Below are positions 39,289-48,079 of a stretch of 64,000 nt of DNA, piece after piece. How positions within the stretch are numbered: the first letter of the stretch is position 1; every line of letters starts with the position of its first letter. Source of the DNA: Burkholderiaceae bacterium (lineage in GTDB: Bacteria > Pseudomonadota > Gammaproteobacteria > Burkholderiales > Burkholderiaceae); contig JAJPEN010000008.1 of assembly GCA_021166835.1 (NCBI GenBank), forward strand, positions 1 through 64,000, written 5' to 3'. A program made the position numbers and the translations under genes. The notes under the pieces are model-generated. The model was not told the DNA's origin. It worked only from the letters and a program-made list of their open reading frames with translations, and made no database searches.

Positions 39289-39304
39289 TGGCACGTTCTA
39301 TGCA
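39289..39304 (+). promoter_or_regulatory. Sigma-54 promoter candidate for the PEP-CTERM gene
   Basis: TGGCACGTTCTATGCA matches the RpoN consensus (TGGCACG-N4-TTGCA) with one mismatch and has exactly 10 nt between the invariant GG (39290-39291) and GC (39302-39303). Transcription would begin about 11 nt further on, giving a 40-nt leader to the ATG at 39355. A dyad CTTGTTTACAAG (39215-39226), about 75 bp upstream, could be an activator site. PEP-CTERM genes in other bacteria are known to need RpoN and the PrsK/PrsR system. Confidence 0.6.
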
Positions 39305-39354
39305 TGGTTCAGGCTGCAAGTTCTCGTGTGCTGCTGCCTTCGGAGATCGAATCC

Positions 39355-40134
39355 ATGACCGAGCGAACGGGCTTTTCCGGGAGGCCGCAACTCCTGACGG
39401 CCGGCGTCGCGCTGGCGCTGTCGATGGCGGCGCCATACGCCAGCGCCACCACCGTCCGGATCAACTTCGGCGGTGCCGCGGGCAACGGCTACGCCGAGTT
39501 GACTCTCGCCCCGGATCCCGACGCGAGCGCGAGTTACAAACCGGACTTCAACACGACAGGAAACTTGTCGCCATGGGATCCGGAGGGCGCACAGCACATC
39601 ACGGGCGCCGTCGGCAGCTTCGACGGCGTCGCCATCACGGGCATCGAGAATACCGCCCCCGGTGCGCCGCCTGAGGTTGCCCCCGGCAGTTGGGAGAACC
39701 TCCCGAAGAGCTTCAGCTGGTTGCCCGTGGGCGCGGGTCTGAATTCCTACGACAACCTCTTCTACGCGGATGGCTCGCCCTTGGTGTGTCCTCCTGTCGG
39801 GCCGACCCCCTACGAGTTCTACGGTGGATTCCTCGACATCTTCGGCGTGCTGTTCACGCTGGGGAACGGCGATCTCGTGCACCTGTGGAGCGACGGGGTC
39901 ACGACGAAGGGGGCCTTCGGACCGGACTGGCCCGGCGGCCTTACGTTCGGACTCAACGTCTACACGCCCTCTGACGGGGGGTACGACCTGAAATCTCAAC
40001 AGTTCGCCGGTGCCTTCGCGGCGGTACCGGAGCCGGGCATCATGTGGCTGTTCGGAGCCGCTCTGCTCGGGCTGCTCGCGTCAGGCGGCGTCGTGCGTTT
40101 CGGCACCGCCAGCGCCTCGGCCGTCCCGGCGTAG
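39355..40134 (+). CDS. PEP-CTERM sorting-signal protein
   Basis: Exported 259-aa protein with an N-terminal signal peptide (LTAGVALALSMAAPYASA, cleavage near residue 31) and a C-terminal PEP-CTERM anchor. The anchor is VPEPGIMWLFGAALLGLLASGG with an Arg after the hydrophobic stretch. Such proteins are processed by an exosortase and tied to exopolysaccharide or floc formation. The middle (about 35-235) is rich in Gly, Pro, Asn and aromatic residues and has no family I recognise. Ten residues follow the Arg, a longer tail than usual. I chose the ATG at 39355 for its GGAG site and signal peptide. No exosortase gene is in the window. Confidence 0.85.
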   Translation: MTERTGFSGRPQLLTAGVALALSMAAPYASATTVRINFGGAAGNGYAELTLAPDPDASASYKPDFNTTGNLSPWDPEGAQHITGAVGSFDGVAITGIENTAPGAPPEVAPGSWENLPKSFSWLPVGAGLNSYDNLFYADGSPLVCPPVGPTPYEFYGGFLDIFGVLFTLGNGDLVHLWSDGVTTKGAFGPDWPGGLTFGLNVYTPSDGGYDLKSQQFAGAFAAVPEPGIMWLFGAALLGLLASGGVVRFGTASASAVPA

Positions 40135-40142
40135 CAGAGCGC

Positions 40143-40168
40143 GCCCCGAATCTCATCCAACTCGGGGC
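40143..40168. terminator. Hairpin between convergent genes
   Basis: Perfect 7-bp stem GCCCCGA (40143-40149) and TCGGGGC (40162-40168) with a 12-nt loop, 8 nt after the PEP-CTERM stop and before the convergent dehydrogenase gene end. No T-run on either side, so termination efficiency is doubtful. Confidence 0.4.
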
Positions 40169-40244
40169 CTTCGACGACCTGCGCGTCGAGGCTGCTGCCA
40201 GAAGTCGACCGACGGACCTGCCGCGCCCTTGTCCGAATCGCGGC

Positions 40245-41099
40245 TCACTTCTCGTAGGAGTAGAAGCCGCGCCCGGTCTTGCGCCCGAGCAGCCCCGCGT
40301 CGACCATCTCGCGCAGCAGCGGCGCCGGGCGGTATTTCGGGTCGTTGAAGCTGCCGTAGAGCACTTCCATCACCGCCAGTTCGACGTCCAGGCCGATCAG
40401 GTCGCACAGCGCGAGCGGGCCGATCGGGTGATTGCAGCCGAGCTTCATGCCGGCGTCGATCTCCTCGGCGCTGGCCAGGCCCTCCTGCAGCGCGAAGATC
40501 GCCTCGTTGATCATCGGGCACAGGATGCGGTTGACGACGAAGCCGGCGCTGTTCTTCACGCCGATCGGCGTCTTGCCCAGCCGCTGCGCGAGCGCGGTGA
40601 CGGCCTGCACGGTTTCGTCGGAGGTGCGCAGCCCGCGGATGATCTCCACCAGCGCCATCACCGGCACCGGATTGAAGAAATGCATGCCGACGAAGCGCTC
40701 GGGATCCTTCAGCGACGCGGCGAGCTTCGTGATCGAGATCGACGAGGTGTTCGTCGCGATGATCGTTCCCGGCTTCACGATCGCCGCGACGTTGCGCAGG
40801 ATCTTCTCCTTCAGCGCCTCGTTCTCGGTGGCGGCCTCGATGACGAGGTCGCATGCGGCAAGGTCCTCGGCGCGCGTCGTCGTGCGCACGCGGCCGATCA
40901 TCGCCGCCCTGCCGGCCGCGTCGAGCGAGCCCTTCTTCACCAGCCGCTCGAGCGAGCCGTCGATCGCGCGCAGTCCGCGCGCGGTGGCCGCCTCGTCGAT
41001 GTCCTGCATGACCGCGCCGATGCCGGCGGCCACGCACGCCTGCGCGATGCCGCTGCCCATCGTGCCGGCGCCGATGATGCCTACGCTGTCGATTGCCAT
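40245..41099 (-). CDS. 3-hydroxybutyryl-CoA dehydrogenase
   Basis: 284-aa NAD(P)-dependent 3-hydroxyacyl-CoA dehydrogenase that interconverts 3-hydroxybutyryl-CoA and acetoacetyl-CoA. The Rossmann motif is GIIGAGTMGSGIAQACVAAG. IATNTSSISITKLA and GMHFFNPVPVMALVEII (catalytic His) follow, and the C-terminal helical domain ends GRKTGRGFYSYEK. Single-domain length matches HbdH/PaaH proteins. It is the last gene of the minus-strand group and lies 79 nt after the threonine ammonia-lyase gene. Confidence 0.94.
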   Translation of the reverse strand: MAIDSVGIIGAGTMGSGIAQACVAAGIGAVMQDIDEAATARGLRAIDGSLERLVKKGSLDAAGRAAMIGRVRTTTRAEDLAACDLVIEAATENEALKEKILRNVAAIVKPGTIIATNTSSISITKLAASLKDPERFVGMHFFNPVPVMALVEIIRGLRTSDETVQAVTALAQRLGKTPIGVKNSAGFVVNRILCPMINEAIFALQEGLASAEEIDAGMKLGCNHPIGPLALCDLIGLDVELAVMEVLYGSFNDPKYRPAPLLREMVDAGLLGRKTGRGFYSYEK

Positions 41100-41178
41100 T
41101 GCCTTGAACCCTGTTCGTCGTTCGGGAGCGGGAATTGTAGGCGAGCGGTCTGCCCCGCTCGCCGCGCGTCCCGCGCCC

Positions 41179-42408
41179 TCAGTCGCCGCGCGCGTCGAAG
41201 CCCGCGTCGCGCAAGCGCCGCAGCACCCGCTCTACGTGCGCCGGCGACTCGGTCTGCACGACGATCTCCACTTCCACCCGCTGCGCGCCCGTCGTTCCGA
41301 AGGCGCGCTCGTGGTGGATCTGCTCGATGTTCGCGCGCTCCTCGGCGAGCAGCGTGGTCACGCGCGCCAGCGCCCCCGGCGCGTCGCGCACGTCGACGAT
41401 CAGGCGCGCCAGCCGCCCCGAACGCGCGAGCCCGCGCTCGATGATCGCGGCGAGCAGCAGCGGATCGATGTTGCCGCCGGTGAGGACGAGGCCGACATGC
41501 CGTCCGCGGAATCGCTCCGCATGCGCGAGCACCGCGGCGAGCCCCGCCGCGCCCGCGCCTTCGACGACGGTCTTCTCGATCTCGAGCAGCAGCAGGATGG
41601 CCTGCTCGATGCGGGCGTCATCGACCAGCAGCACGTCGTCCATGTGGCGTCGCAGCAGCGGCAGCGTGACCGATCCGAGCCGGTTCACCGCGATGCCGTC
41701 GGCGATCGTCGAGGCGCCGAGCGGATGGCGCCCGCCGCGCAACGCGTCGTGCACGAGCGCGAAGCGCTCGCTCTGCACGCCGACGACGCGCACCGATGGA
41801 CGCAGACCGTGCAGCGCGATCGACACGCCGGCCGCCAGCCCGCCGCCACCGATCGGCAGGACGACGTCGTCGACCCGGTGCGCCGAGCGCGCGATCTCCA
41901 GACCGACCGTGCCCTGGCCGGCGATCACGGCCGGATCGTCGAAGGGATCGATCCGCGTCAGCCCCCGCTCGGCGGCGAGCGCCGCGCCGTGCGACCAGGT
42001 TTCGTCGAAGCGCTCGCCATGCAGCACGATCGTCGCGCCGAGCGCGCGCGTGCGCGCGATCTTCACGGGCGACGTGCCCGAAGGCATGACGATCGTCGCC
42101 GGCGCGCCCAGGCGCTTCGCGTGCCAGGTGACGCCCTGCGCATGGTTGCCCGCCGACACGGCGAGCACGCCGCGAGCGAGCACTTCGGGCGGAAGTTGCG
42201 CCAGCCGGTTCAGCGCGCCGCGCTCCTTGAACGACGCGGTGAACTGCAGGTTCTCGAACTTCAGGTACAGCTGCGCGCCGGCGATGTCCGACAGCGTGCG
42301 CGAATGCAGGAACGGCGTCTGCTCGACCTGCCCGGCGATGCGCCGCTCGGCCTGCTCGACGTCGTCGAAGCCGACGGCCTCGCGCGCCGACTCGGCGCCG
42401 TCGTCCAT
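41179..42408 (-). CDS. Threonine ammonia-lyase (PLP-dependent, single ACT-like C-terminus)
   Basis: 409-aa type-II PLP enzyme deaminating threonine/serine to 2-oxoacids. The PLP lysine is in FTASFKERGALNRL, and the phosphate-binding glycine loop is LPIGGGGLAAGV. The C-terminal about 80 residues (LIVDVRDAPGALARVTTLLAEERANIEQI) form one ACT-like regulatory domain, the layout of the catabolic/short IlvA group. It directly abuts the iron-permease-family gene, so it is likely on the same transcript. Which role (catabolic or isoleucine synthesis) applies is undecided. Confidence 0.92.
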   Translation of the reverse strand: MDDGAESAREAVGFDDVEQAERRIAGQVEQTPFLHSRTLSDIAGAQLYLKFENLQFTASFKERGALNRLAQLPPEVLARGVLAVSAGNHAQGVTWHAKRLGAPATIVMPSGTSPVKIARTRALGATIVLHGERFDETWSHGAALAAERGLTRIDPFDDPAVIAGQGTVGLEIARSAHRVDDVVLPIGGGGLAAGVSIALHGLRPSVRVVGVQSERFALVHDALRGGRHPLGASTIADGIAVNRLGSVTLPLLRRHMDDVLLVDDARIEQAILLLLEIEKTVVEGAGAAGLAAVLAHAERFRGRHVGLVLTGGNIDPLLLAAIIERGLARSGRLARLIVDVRDAPGALARVTTLLAEERANIEQIHHERAFGTTGAQRVEVEIVVQTESPAHVERVLRRLRDAGFDARGD

Positions 42409-43073
<665 letters not shown>

Positions 43074-43077
<4 letters not shown>

Positions 43078-44063
43078 ATCCGATGCTCCGCAGCGCGGCG
43101 CGATGCGGGCCGCTGTGCGCCGGCCGTGCAATTGTCGTGCCCACGGCGACGCCGCACCGACAGTTCGAGCACGAGGAACAGCACCGCTGCCACGGCGAGC
43201 GGCACGAGGTAGTAGACCGCCCTGTAGGCCAGCACGGCGGCCAGCACCGCGCCGGTGCCCATCGACCAGCCGAGCATCGCGACGAACACGCCCTCGATCA
43301 CGCCCAGCCCGCCGGGAATGTGCGCGAGCGCGCCCGCGATGCTGGCCACGCAGACGACCGCCAGGGCCGTCGCATAGCTCGCCTGGTGTCCGATCAGCAC
43401 GAAGACGACGGCCGCGATCACCAGCCAGTTCGATGCGCCGAGCAGCAACTGCCGCAGCGCCATCCCTGCCGACGGCAGCAGGAACGTCCGACCGCGAAAC
43501 GACAGCTCGCGCCGCGGCGAATAGCGGCACAGCGCCACGTAGGCGAGCGACACCGCCACCATCACCGCGCCGATCACGCGCATCGCCCCGTCGCCGGCCT
43601 TCCACCCTTCGGGAAACTCGACCCCGCCGAGCGCGAACACGGAGCCTGCGACCAGCAGGTAGCCGATCCAGTTCGTCGCGATGCTGAACGCGATCATCGC
43701 CGCGATCTTCCGCTGCTCGACTCCGAGCCGCGAATACAGGCGCAGCCGAAAGCCGGCTCCGCCGACGATCGATCCGATGTTCAGGTTGAACGCGTAGCTG
43801 ACCGCGCCGATCAGGACCGTGCGCCGGTTCGACACGGGCGCGCCCACGTAACGGCGACTCAGGATGTCGAAGCAGCCGTAGAGCAGGTAGCTCGCCGCGG
43901 CCAGTCCGAAGGCGAGTATCAGCGTCGAGGCGCGGTAGTCGCGCAGCGTCGCGAGCACCTCCGACCAGTCGACCGTCTTCGCCTGCCGCCAGGCGAGCCA
44001 CCCGGCCAGGCAGAAGAAGGCGAGCAGCAACGCGCGCCCGAGTACGCGTCGCGCAACTCGCAT
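43074..44063 (-). CDS. ybhN: YbhN-type UPF0104 membrane protein (lysyl-PG synthase TM-like)
   Basis: 329-aa polytopic protein with about eight helices, related to the flippase half of lysylphosphatidylglycerol synthases. Visible segments are YAFNLNIGSIVGGAGFRLRLYSRLG and AHIPGGLGVIEGVFVAML, which are hallmarks of UPF0104. No aminoacyl-transferase domain is present. In E. coli, ybhN sits with clsB and ybhP, and the same set is found here. It has ATGA overlaps with the SDR upstream and the iron-permease-family gene downstream. Confidence 0.87.
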
Positions 44064-44929
44064 CAGCCGTTGACGATCTCCCCGCCGTTCGGATGCAGCA
44101 CCTGCCCGCTCATGTAGCTCGAGTCGTCGCTGGCGAGGAACACGTAGCAGAGCGCCACTTCGGCGGGCTGACCGGGCCTCTTCATCGGAACATCGCTGCC
44201 GAAGGTCGACACGTGCTCGGCATCGAAGCTGGCGGGAATCAGCGGCGTCCAGATCGGTCCGGGCGCCACCGCGTTGACGCGTATGCCTTTCTCGGCCAGT
44301 TGCAGCGCCAGCGAGCGGGTGAACGAGACGATCGCGCCCTTCGACGACGAGTAGTCGACCAGCCCCGGGCTGCCGGCATAGGCAGTGACCGAAGCCGTGT
44401 TCACGATCGCCGCCCCCGGCTTCAGGTGCTTCAGCGCCGCCTTGACCAGGTGGAACATCGAGAAGACGTTGGTGCGGAAGGTCCGCTCGAGCTGCTCGAC
44501 CGGGAGGTCTTCGATCGAGCGCCGCACGTGCTGCTCGCCGGCATTGTTGACGACGACGTCGAGCCGCCCGAAGGTCGAGAGGGCCTCGTCGACCAGCCGC
44601 TGCGCGGTCGCCGGATCGCCGATGTCGCCCATCGAGGCTATGCATCGCCGGCCGGCGGCCTCCACCAGCCGCACCGTCTCCTGCGCGTCCTCGCGCTCCT
44701 CGAGGTAGCCGATCACCGAATCCGCGCCCTCGTGCGCGAAGGCGAGCGCGACCGCACGGCCGATTCCGCTGTCGCCGCCGGTGACGATCGCCACGCGCCC
44801 GGCGAGCTTGCCGCTGCCGGCGTAGCCCGGCTTCTCGCTCGCCGGCTGCGGCGACATTTCGGTCTGTCGGCCCGGCTGCCGGTCCTGGTGCTGCGCAGGC
44901 AGCGTCTTCGACGATTGCTGTTCGGCCAT
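44063..44929 (-). CDS. SDR family oxidoreductase (glucose-1-dehydrogenase/YghA-like)
   Basis: 288-aa classical SDR with a hydrophilic N-terminal extension of about 40 residues rich in Gln/Pro. The cofactor motif is VTGGDSGIGRAVALAFAHEG. NNAGEQHVRRSIEDL, Ser in TASVTAYAGS and Tyr/Lys in YSSSKGAIVSFTRSL follow. The end SYMSGQVLHPNGGEIVNG is characteristic of the YghA/stress-induced subgroup found with general stress genes. Substrate unknown. It is translationally coupled to ybhN. Confidence 0.88.
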   Translation of the reverse strand: MAEQQSSKTLPAQHQDRQPGRQTEMSPQPASEKPGYAGSGKLAGRVAIVTGGDSGIGRAVALAFAHEGADSVIGYLEEREDAQETVRLVEAAGRRCIASMGDIGDPATAQRLVDEALSTFGRLDVVVNNAGEQHVRRSIEDLPVEQLERTFRTNVFSMFHLVKAALKHLKPGAAIVNTASVTAYAGSPGLVDYSSSKGAIVSFTRSLALQLAEKGIRVNAVAPGPIWTPLIPASFDAEHVSTFGSDVPMKRPGQPAEVALCYVFLASDDSSYMSGQVLHPNGGEIVNG

Positions 44930-45025
44930 GACGAGGATTCCTGCATGGGCAACACGGCGCCACGACGGCGGCGCACCGTCACCCGCTGCAGGGTGCGTGC
45001 CCGCGCCTGCCCGAAACGCAAGGAA

Positions 45026-46336
45026 TCAGCGCAGCGCGTGCTCCCGCCGGTATTCGCCTTCGCCTGCGTGCCCGGCTCCGCCCTGCACGGCGCGCGCGCC
45101 GGGAGAACGTTCGACGTCGTCCGGTCGCAGCCCGATCGTCTGCAATTGCGGCTCGTGGGTCGGCAGCCAGGTTGCCCACTTCGGAAAGCGTCGAAGAACG
45201 TGGAAGACGACGAAGCTCGGCATCAGTCGCCACAGCCCCGGGTTGCGCGCCCCTCCGGATTCCATGGCCGTGCAGTGCTCCTCGATCAGGCGTTCGAGCC
45301 GCTCGTGCAGGTCGGTCGCGAAGGCGCGATCGCGCAGCATCAGGTTCGCCTCGAGATTCAGCGACAGGCTCAACGGATCGAGATTGCTCGAACCCACCGT
45401 GGACCATTCGTCGTCGACCACCGCGACCTTCCCGTGCAGCGGGCGCTCGCAATACTCGTGGATGCGCACGCCGGCGCGCAGCAGATGCTCGTAGAGCATG
45501 CGCGCGGCAATGCGCACGATCGGCATGTCGGGCTCGCCCTGCAGGATCAGCTCGACGCGTACGCCGCGCCGCGCGGCGCGGCGCATGTCGCGCAGCAGTC
45601 GATAGCCGGGAAAGAAATACGCGTTGGCCAGGCAGACGTACGAGCGCGCCGCGCGGAACGCGATGCGGTACTGGCGCTCGATGTCGTTGCGATGCATGCC
45701 GTTGTCGCGCACGACGAAGGCGGCGAGCGCGCCGTCTTCGCGGCGTGCGCCGAGCGAGGCTTCGGCTGCGGCCCGCCGGCGCCGCTCCAGCCATTCGCCG
45801 AGCACCTGGCGCAGCGTGCGCCGGCGCTCGCGCGGAAGCGCCTGCAGCACGAAGCGATGGATCGTCGCGACGATCGGTCCGCGCACCTCGACCGCATAGT
45901 CCTGCTTGGCCATCGGACCGAAATCGGCCAGATGATCCGCCGAGAAATTGATGCCGCCGACGAAGGCGATCTCCGCGTCGACGACGACGATCTTGTGGTG
46001 CATGCGGCGGAACAGATTCCGGCGAAAGCCGAAGATCTTCGACTTCGCGTCGAACAGGTGCACGCGAACGCCTGCCTCGGTGAGCGCCGAAAGGAACTCC
46101 GTCGTGAGATCCGACGAACCGTAGCCGTCGACGGTGAGATCGATCTGCACGCCGCGGCGTCCCGCTTCGACGAGCACCCGCTGCAATTCGTTGCCGACCT
46201 TGTCCTGGAAGAGGATGAAGGTTTCGATCACGATCTGCCGCCGTGCGCAGGCCATCGCCTCGAACACCCGCGGGTAGTAGGCCTCGCCGTTCTCGAGGAG
46301 CCGTGCCCGGTTGCCGCCCACCCAGCGGGCCTTCAC
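45026..46336 (-). CDS. clsB: Cardiolipin synthase B-like phospholipase D family protein
   Basis: 436-aa PLD-superfamily enzyme. It carries two HKD motifs: MHHKIVVVDAEIAFVGGINFS at about residues 120-140, and LHGKVAVVDDEWSTVGSSNLDP about 190 residues later. ClsB makes cardiolipin from phosphatidylglycerol. It begins at a GTG that overlaps the stop of the ybhP-like gene (GTGA). The 96-nt gap before the SDR gene holds nothing I recognise. The basic C-terminal tail is low in complexity. Confidence 0.9.
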   Translation of the reverse strand: MKARWVGGNRARLLENGEAYYPRVFEAMACARRQIVIETFILFQDKVGNELQRVLVEAGRRGVQIDLTVDGYGSSDLTTEFLSALTEAGVRVHLFDAKSKIFGFRRNLFRRMHHKIVVVDAEIAFVGGINFSADHLADFGPMAKQDYAVEVRGPIVATIHRFVLQALPRERRRTLRQVLGEWLERRRRAAAEASLGARREDGALAAFVVRDNGMHRNDIERQYRIAFRAARSYVCLANAYFFPGYRLLRDMRRAARRGVRVELILQGEPDMPIVRIAARMLYEHLLRAGVRIHEYCERPLHGKVAVVDDEWSTVGSSNLDPLSLSLNLEANLMLRDRAFATDLHERLERLIEEHCTAMESGGARNPGLWRLMPSFVVFHVLRRFPKWATWLPTHEPQLQTIGLRPDDVERSPGARAVQGGAGHAGEGEYRREHALR

Positions 46337-47160
46337 AGCACCAGCTCCGCGGCCAGCGGTGCGTGGTCCGACAGCCTCGACCAGGGCCGCGGACGGAGCA
46401 TCACCGGACGCGCGGTGCGCGCGTTGCGCACGTAGATGCGATCGAGCTTGAGCACCGGCCAACGCGCCGGAAAGGTGCGCGCGGCCGACCCGGTCGCCTG
46501 CACGAACACTTCGGCCAGTCCCGCGCAACGACGCAATCGCGCATGCGCGCGCAGGCGCCAGTCGTTGAAATCTCCGGCGACGATCAACGGCGCGTGAGGA
46601 GGCGTCTTCTCGTCGATCTGCTGGCACAGCCGCTCGAGCTGCCAGCGCCGCTGCGCCTCGTTCAGCCCGAGATGCACGCAGATCGCATGCACCGGCAACG
46701 ACCTGCCGGGAATCTCGAGAACGCAGTGCAGCAGTCCGCGCCGTTCGCGGCCGTTCACCGAAACGTCGCGGTTCTCGAAGCGCACGATCGGGAACTTCGA
46801 CAGCACCGCGTTGCCATGGTGCCCCCCGCGATGCACGGCGTTCTTCCCGTAGGCGTACTGCGGCCAGATCGAATCGGCGAGGAACTCGTACTGCGACGCG
46901 GGCCAGTGGCCGCCGCGATGGTTCGACGGCACCCTGGCCTCGCCCAGCACCTCCTGCAGGAACACGATGTCCGCCGACACCGCGCGGACCGCCTCGCGCA
47001 GTTCGTGCAGCACGAAACGGCGGTTGAACGCGGTGAAGCCCTTGTGGGTGTTCACCGTCAGCACTCGAACCTGCAGCGGCTCCGGCATCGGCCGCGGCGC
47101 GGCGGAAGTTGCAGCGACGGCGTCCCCGGACCGGGCCGGGGAACCGCGATCACCCGACAC
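46333..47160 (-). CDS. ybhP: YbhP-like endonuclease/exonuclease/phosphatase family protein
   Basis: Metal-dependent EEP-fold hydrolase. Motifs are LTVNTHKGFTAF, DIVFLQEVLGEA (catalytic Glu), IVAGDFNDWR and the C-terminal SDHAPLAAELVL. The linkage to clsB and ybhN matches E. coli, where YbhP is uncharacterised. The GTG start gives 275 aa; an ATG at 47088 (MPEPLQVRVL) would give a more typical N-terminus and avoid the 11-nt overlap with the BON gene, so the true start is uncertain. Confidence 0.87.
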   Translation of the reverse strand: MSGDRGSPARSGDAVAATSAAPRPMPEPLQVRVLTVNTHKGFTAFNRRFVLHELREAVRAVSADIVFLQEVLGEARVPSNHRGGHWPASQYEFLADSIWPQYAYGKNAVHRGGHHGNAVLSKFPIVRFENRDVSVNGRERRGLLHCVLEIPGRSLPVHAICVHLGLNEAQRRWQLERLCQQIDEKTPPHAPLIVAGDFNDWRLRAHARLRRCAGLAEVFVQATGSAARTFPARWPVLKLDRIYVRNARTARPVMLRPRPWSRLSDHAPLAAELVL

Positions 47161-47827
47161 GGACCCGCAGGCGATTGTCGACTTCTTTCACCCCCCAGGC
47201 ACCGTCGGCGATGTCCTCGATCGCGAACTTGCTGAAGCGATCGGGCACCTCGCCCTCGAGCCGTACGTGGCCGTCGTCCACGTGCAGGTCGACCCGGCTC
47301 AGGTCGATCCACGACTCGTCGCTCAGCCGCTCGCAGATGTCGTCGCGCAATCGCTCGTCGGAACGCACGTAGCCCTTCGGGCCCCTGCGCTCGACTCCGC
47401 CGTTGCGGTAGCGCGCGATGCCGGCCGTTCCGCTCGGCGAGGGCGCGCCGACGACGTTTCCGTACAGACGGCTTCCGTATTCGCCGCGCCGCCACAGTTC
47501 GTCGCGATCCTCGGGGTCGTACGACCGGGTTTCGTCGAAGCGCCCGTACAGGCGCGCGTCCCGCCACCCCGACTCGTCGGCGTAGCGCGCGCCGCCCGGG
47601 TAGTGGTAGCCGCGCCCGGTGAACCGCGTATCGAGTTCGCGTTGCGAGGGCGCGGCGTCGTCCGGCGAATCGAAGTGCCGCAGCAGGTAGCGCTGCGGCA
47701 TCGCCTCTCCGGTGCGCGGATCGTGCATCGGCGCATCGAAGCCGCTGTCGCGCTCGAACTCGTGGGCATCGCGGTTGGGACGCGTTCCCCGCATCCGGCC
47801 GGGATCGTTCGTTTTCGGGCTTTGCAT
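47150..47827 (-). CDS. BON-domain protein
   Basis: 225-aa protein with one C-terminal BON domain (about 155-225: LRDDICERLSDESWIDLSRVDLHVDDGHVRLEGEV, written here only to locate it by its ends LRDD and LEGEV), a fold that binds phospholipid or peptidoglycan surfaces. The first 150 residues are charged and rich in Arg, Asp, Gly and Tyr with no signal peptide, so it is probably cytoplasmic or membrane-associated by another route. It is the first gene of the minus-strand stress/envelope group and diverges from egtB. Confidence 0.8.
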   Translation of the reverse strand: MQSPKTNDPGRMRGTRPNRDAHEFERDSGFDAPMHDPRTGEAMPQRYLLRHFDSPDDAAPSQRELDTRFTGRGYHYPGGARYADESGWRDARLYGRFDETRSYDPEDRDELWRRGEYGSRLYGNVVGAPSPSGTAGIARYRNGGVERRGPKGYVRSDERLRDDICERLSDESWIDLSRVDLHVDDGHVRLEGEVPDRFSKFAIEDIADGAWGVKEVDNRLRVRVG

Positions 47828-48040
47828 CCGACACCTCCGTTGCGTGCTCCGCTGCCGTGCCGCTGACCGACGCAAGCGACGTGCCTTTCGGCAAGCGGGA
47901 GCAGTTGCGCTGCAAATCCGGGACCAACGGGCTTGCCGGCGCTGCGCGCCTCCGGGCACCCGGCTTGCTGCGTTCCCACCTCGGGCGCCTCGCGAGAGCG
48001 ACAAGCAAGCGACTCGACGCCCGACCCCGGAGGAGCCTTC

Positions 48041-48076
48041 ATGTCCCTGCCCTGCGCGCGCGCGATGCGCGCCTGA
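48041..48076 (+). CDS. 11-codon leader ORF before egtB
   Basis: A near-perfect GGAGGA ribosome-binding site (48029-48034) lies 6 nt before an ATG that encodes only MSLPCARAMRA and stops at TGA, 3 nt before the egtB ATG. egtB itself has no ribosome-binding site, so its translation probably depends on ribosomes finishing this short frame. It is in the same frame as egtB and contains one Cys and two Arg codons. The rest of the 252-bp gap (47828-48079) shows no gene. Confidence 0.5.
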   Translation: MSLPCARAMRA

Positions 48077-48079
48077 TCG

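Noticed and set aside
48074..48076. TGA before egtB as a selenocysteine codon
   Set aside because: It is only 12 codons into the frame, far from the EgtB active site, no SECIS-like hairpin is apparent, and the family core starts after the next ATG.
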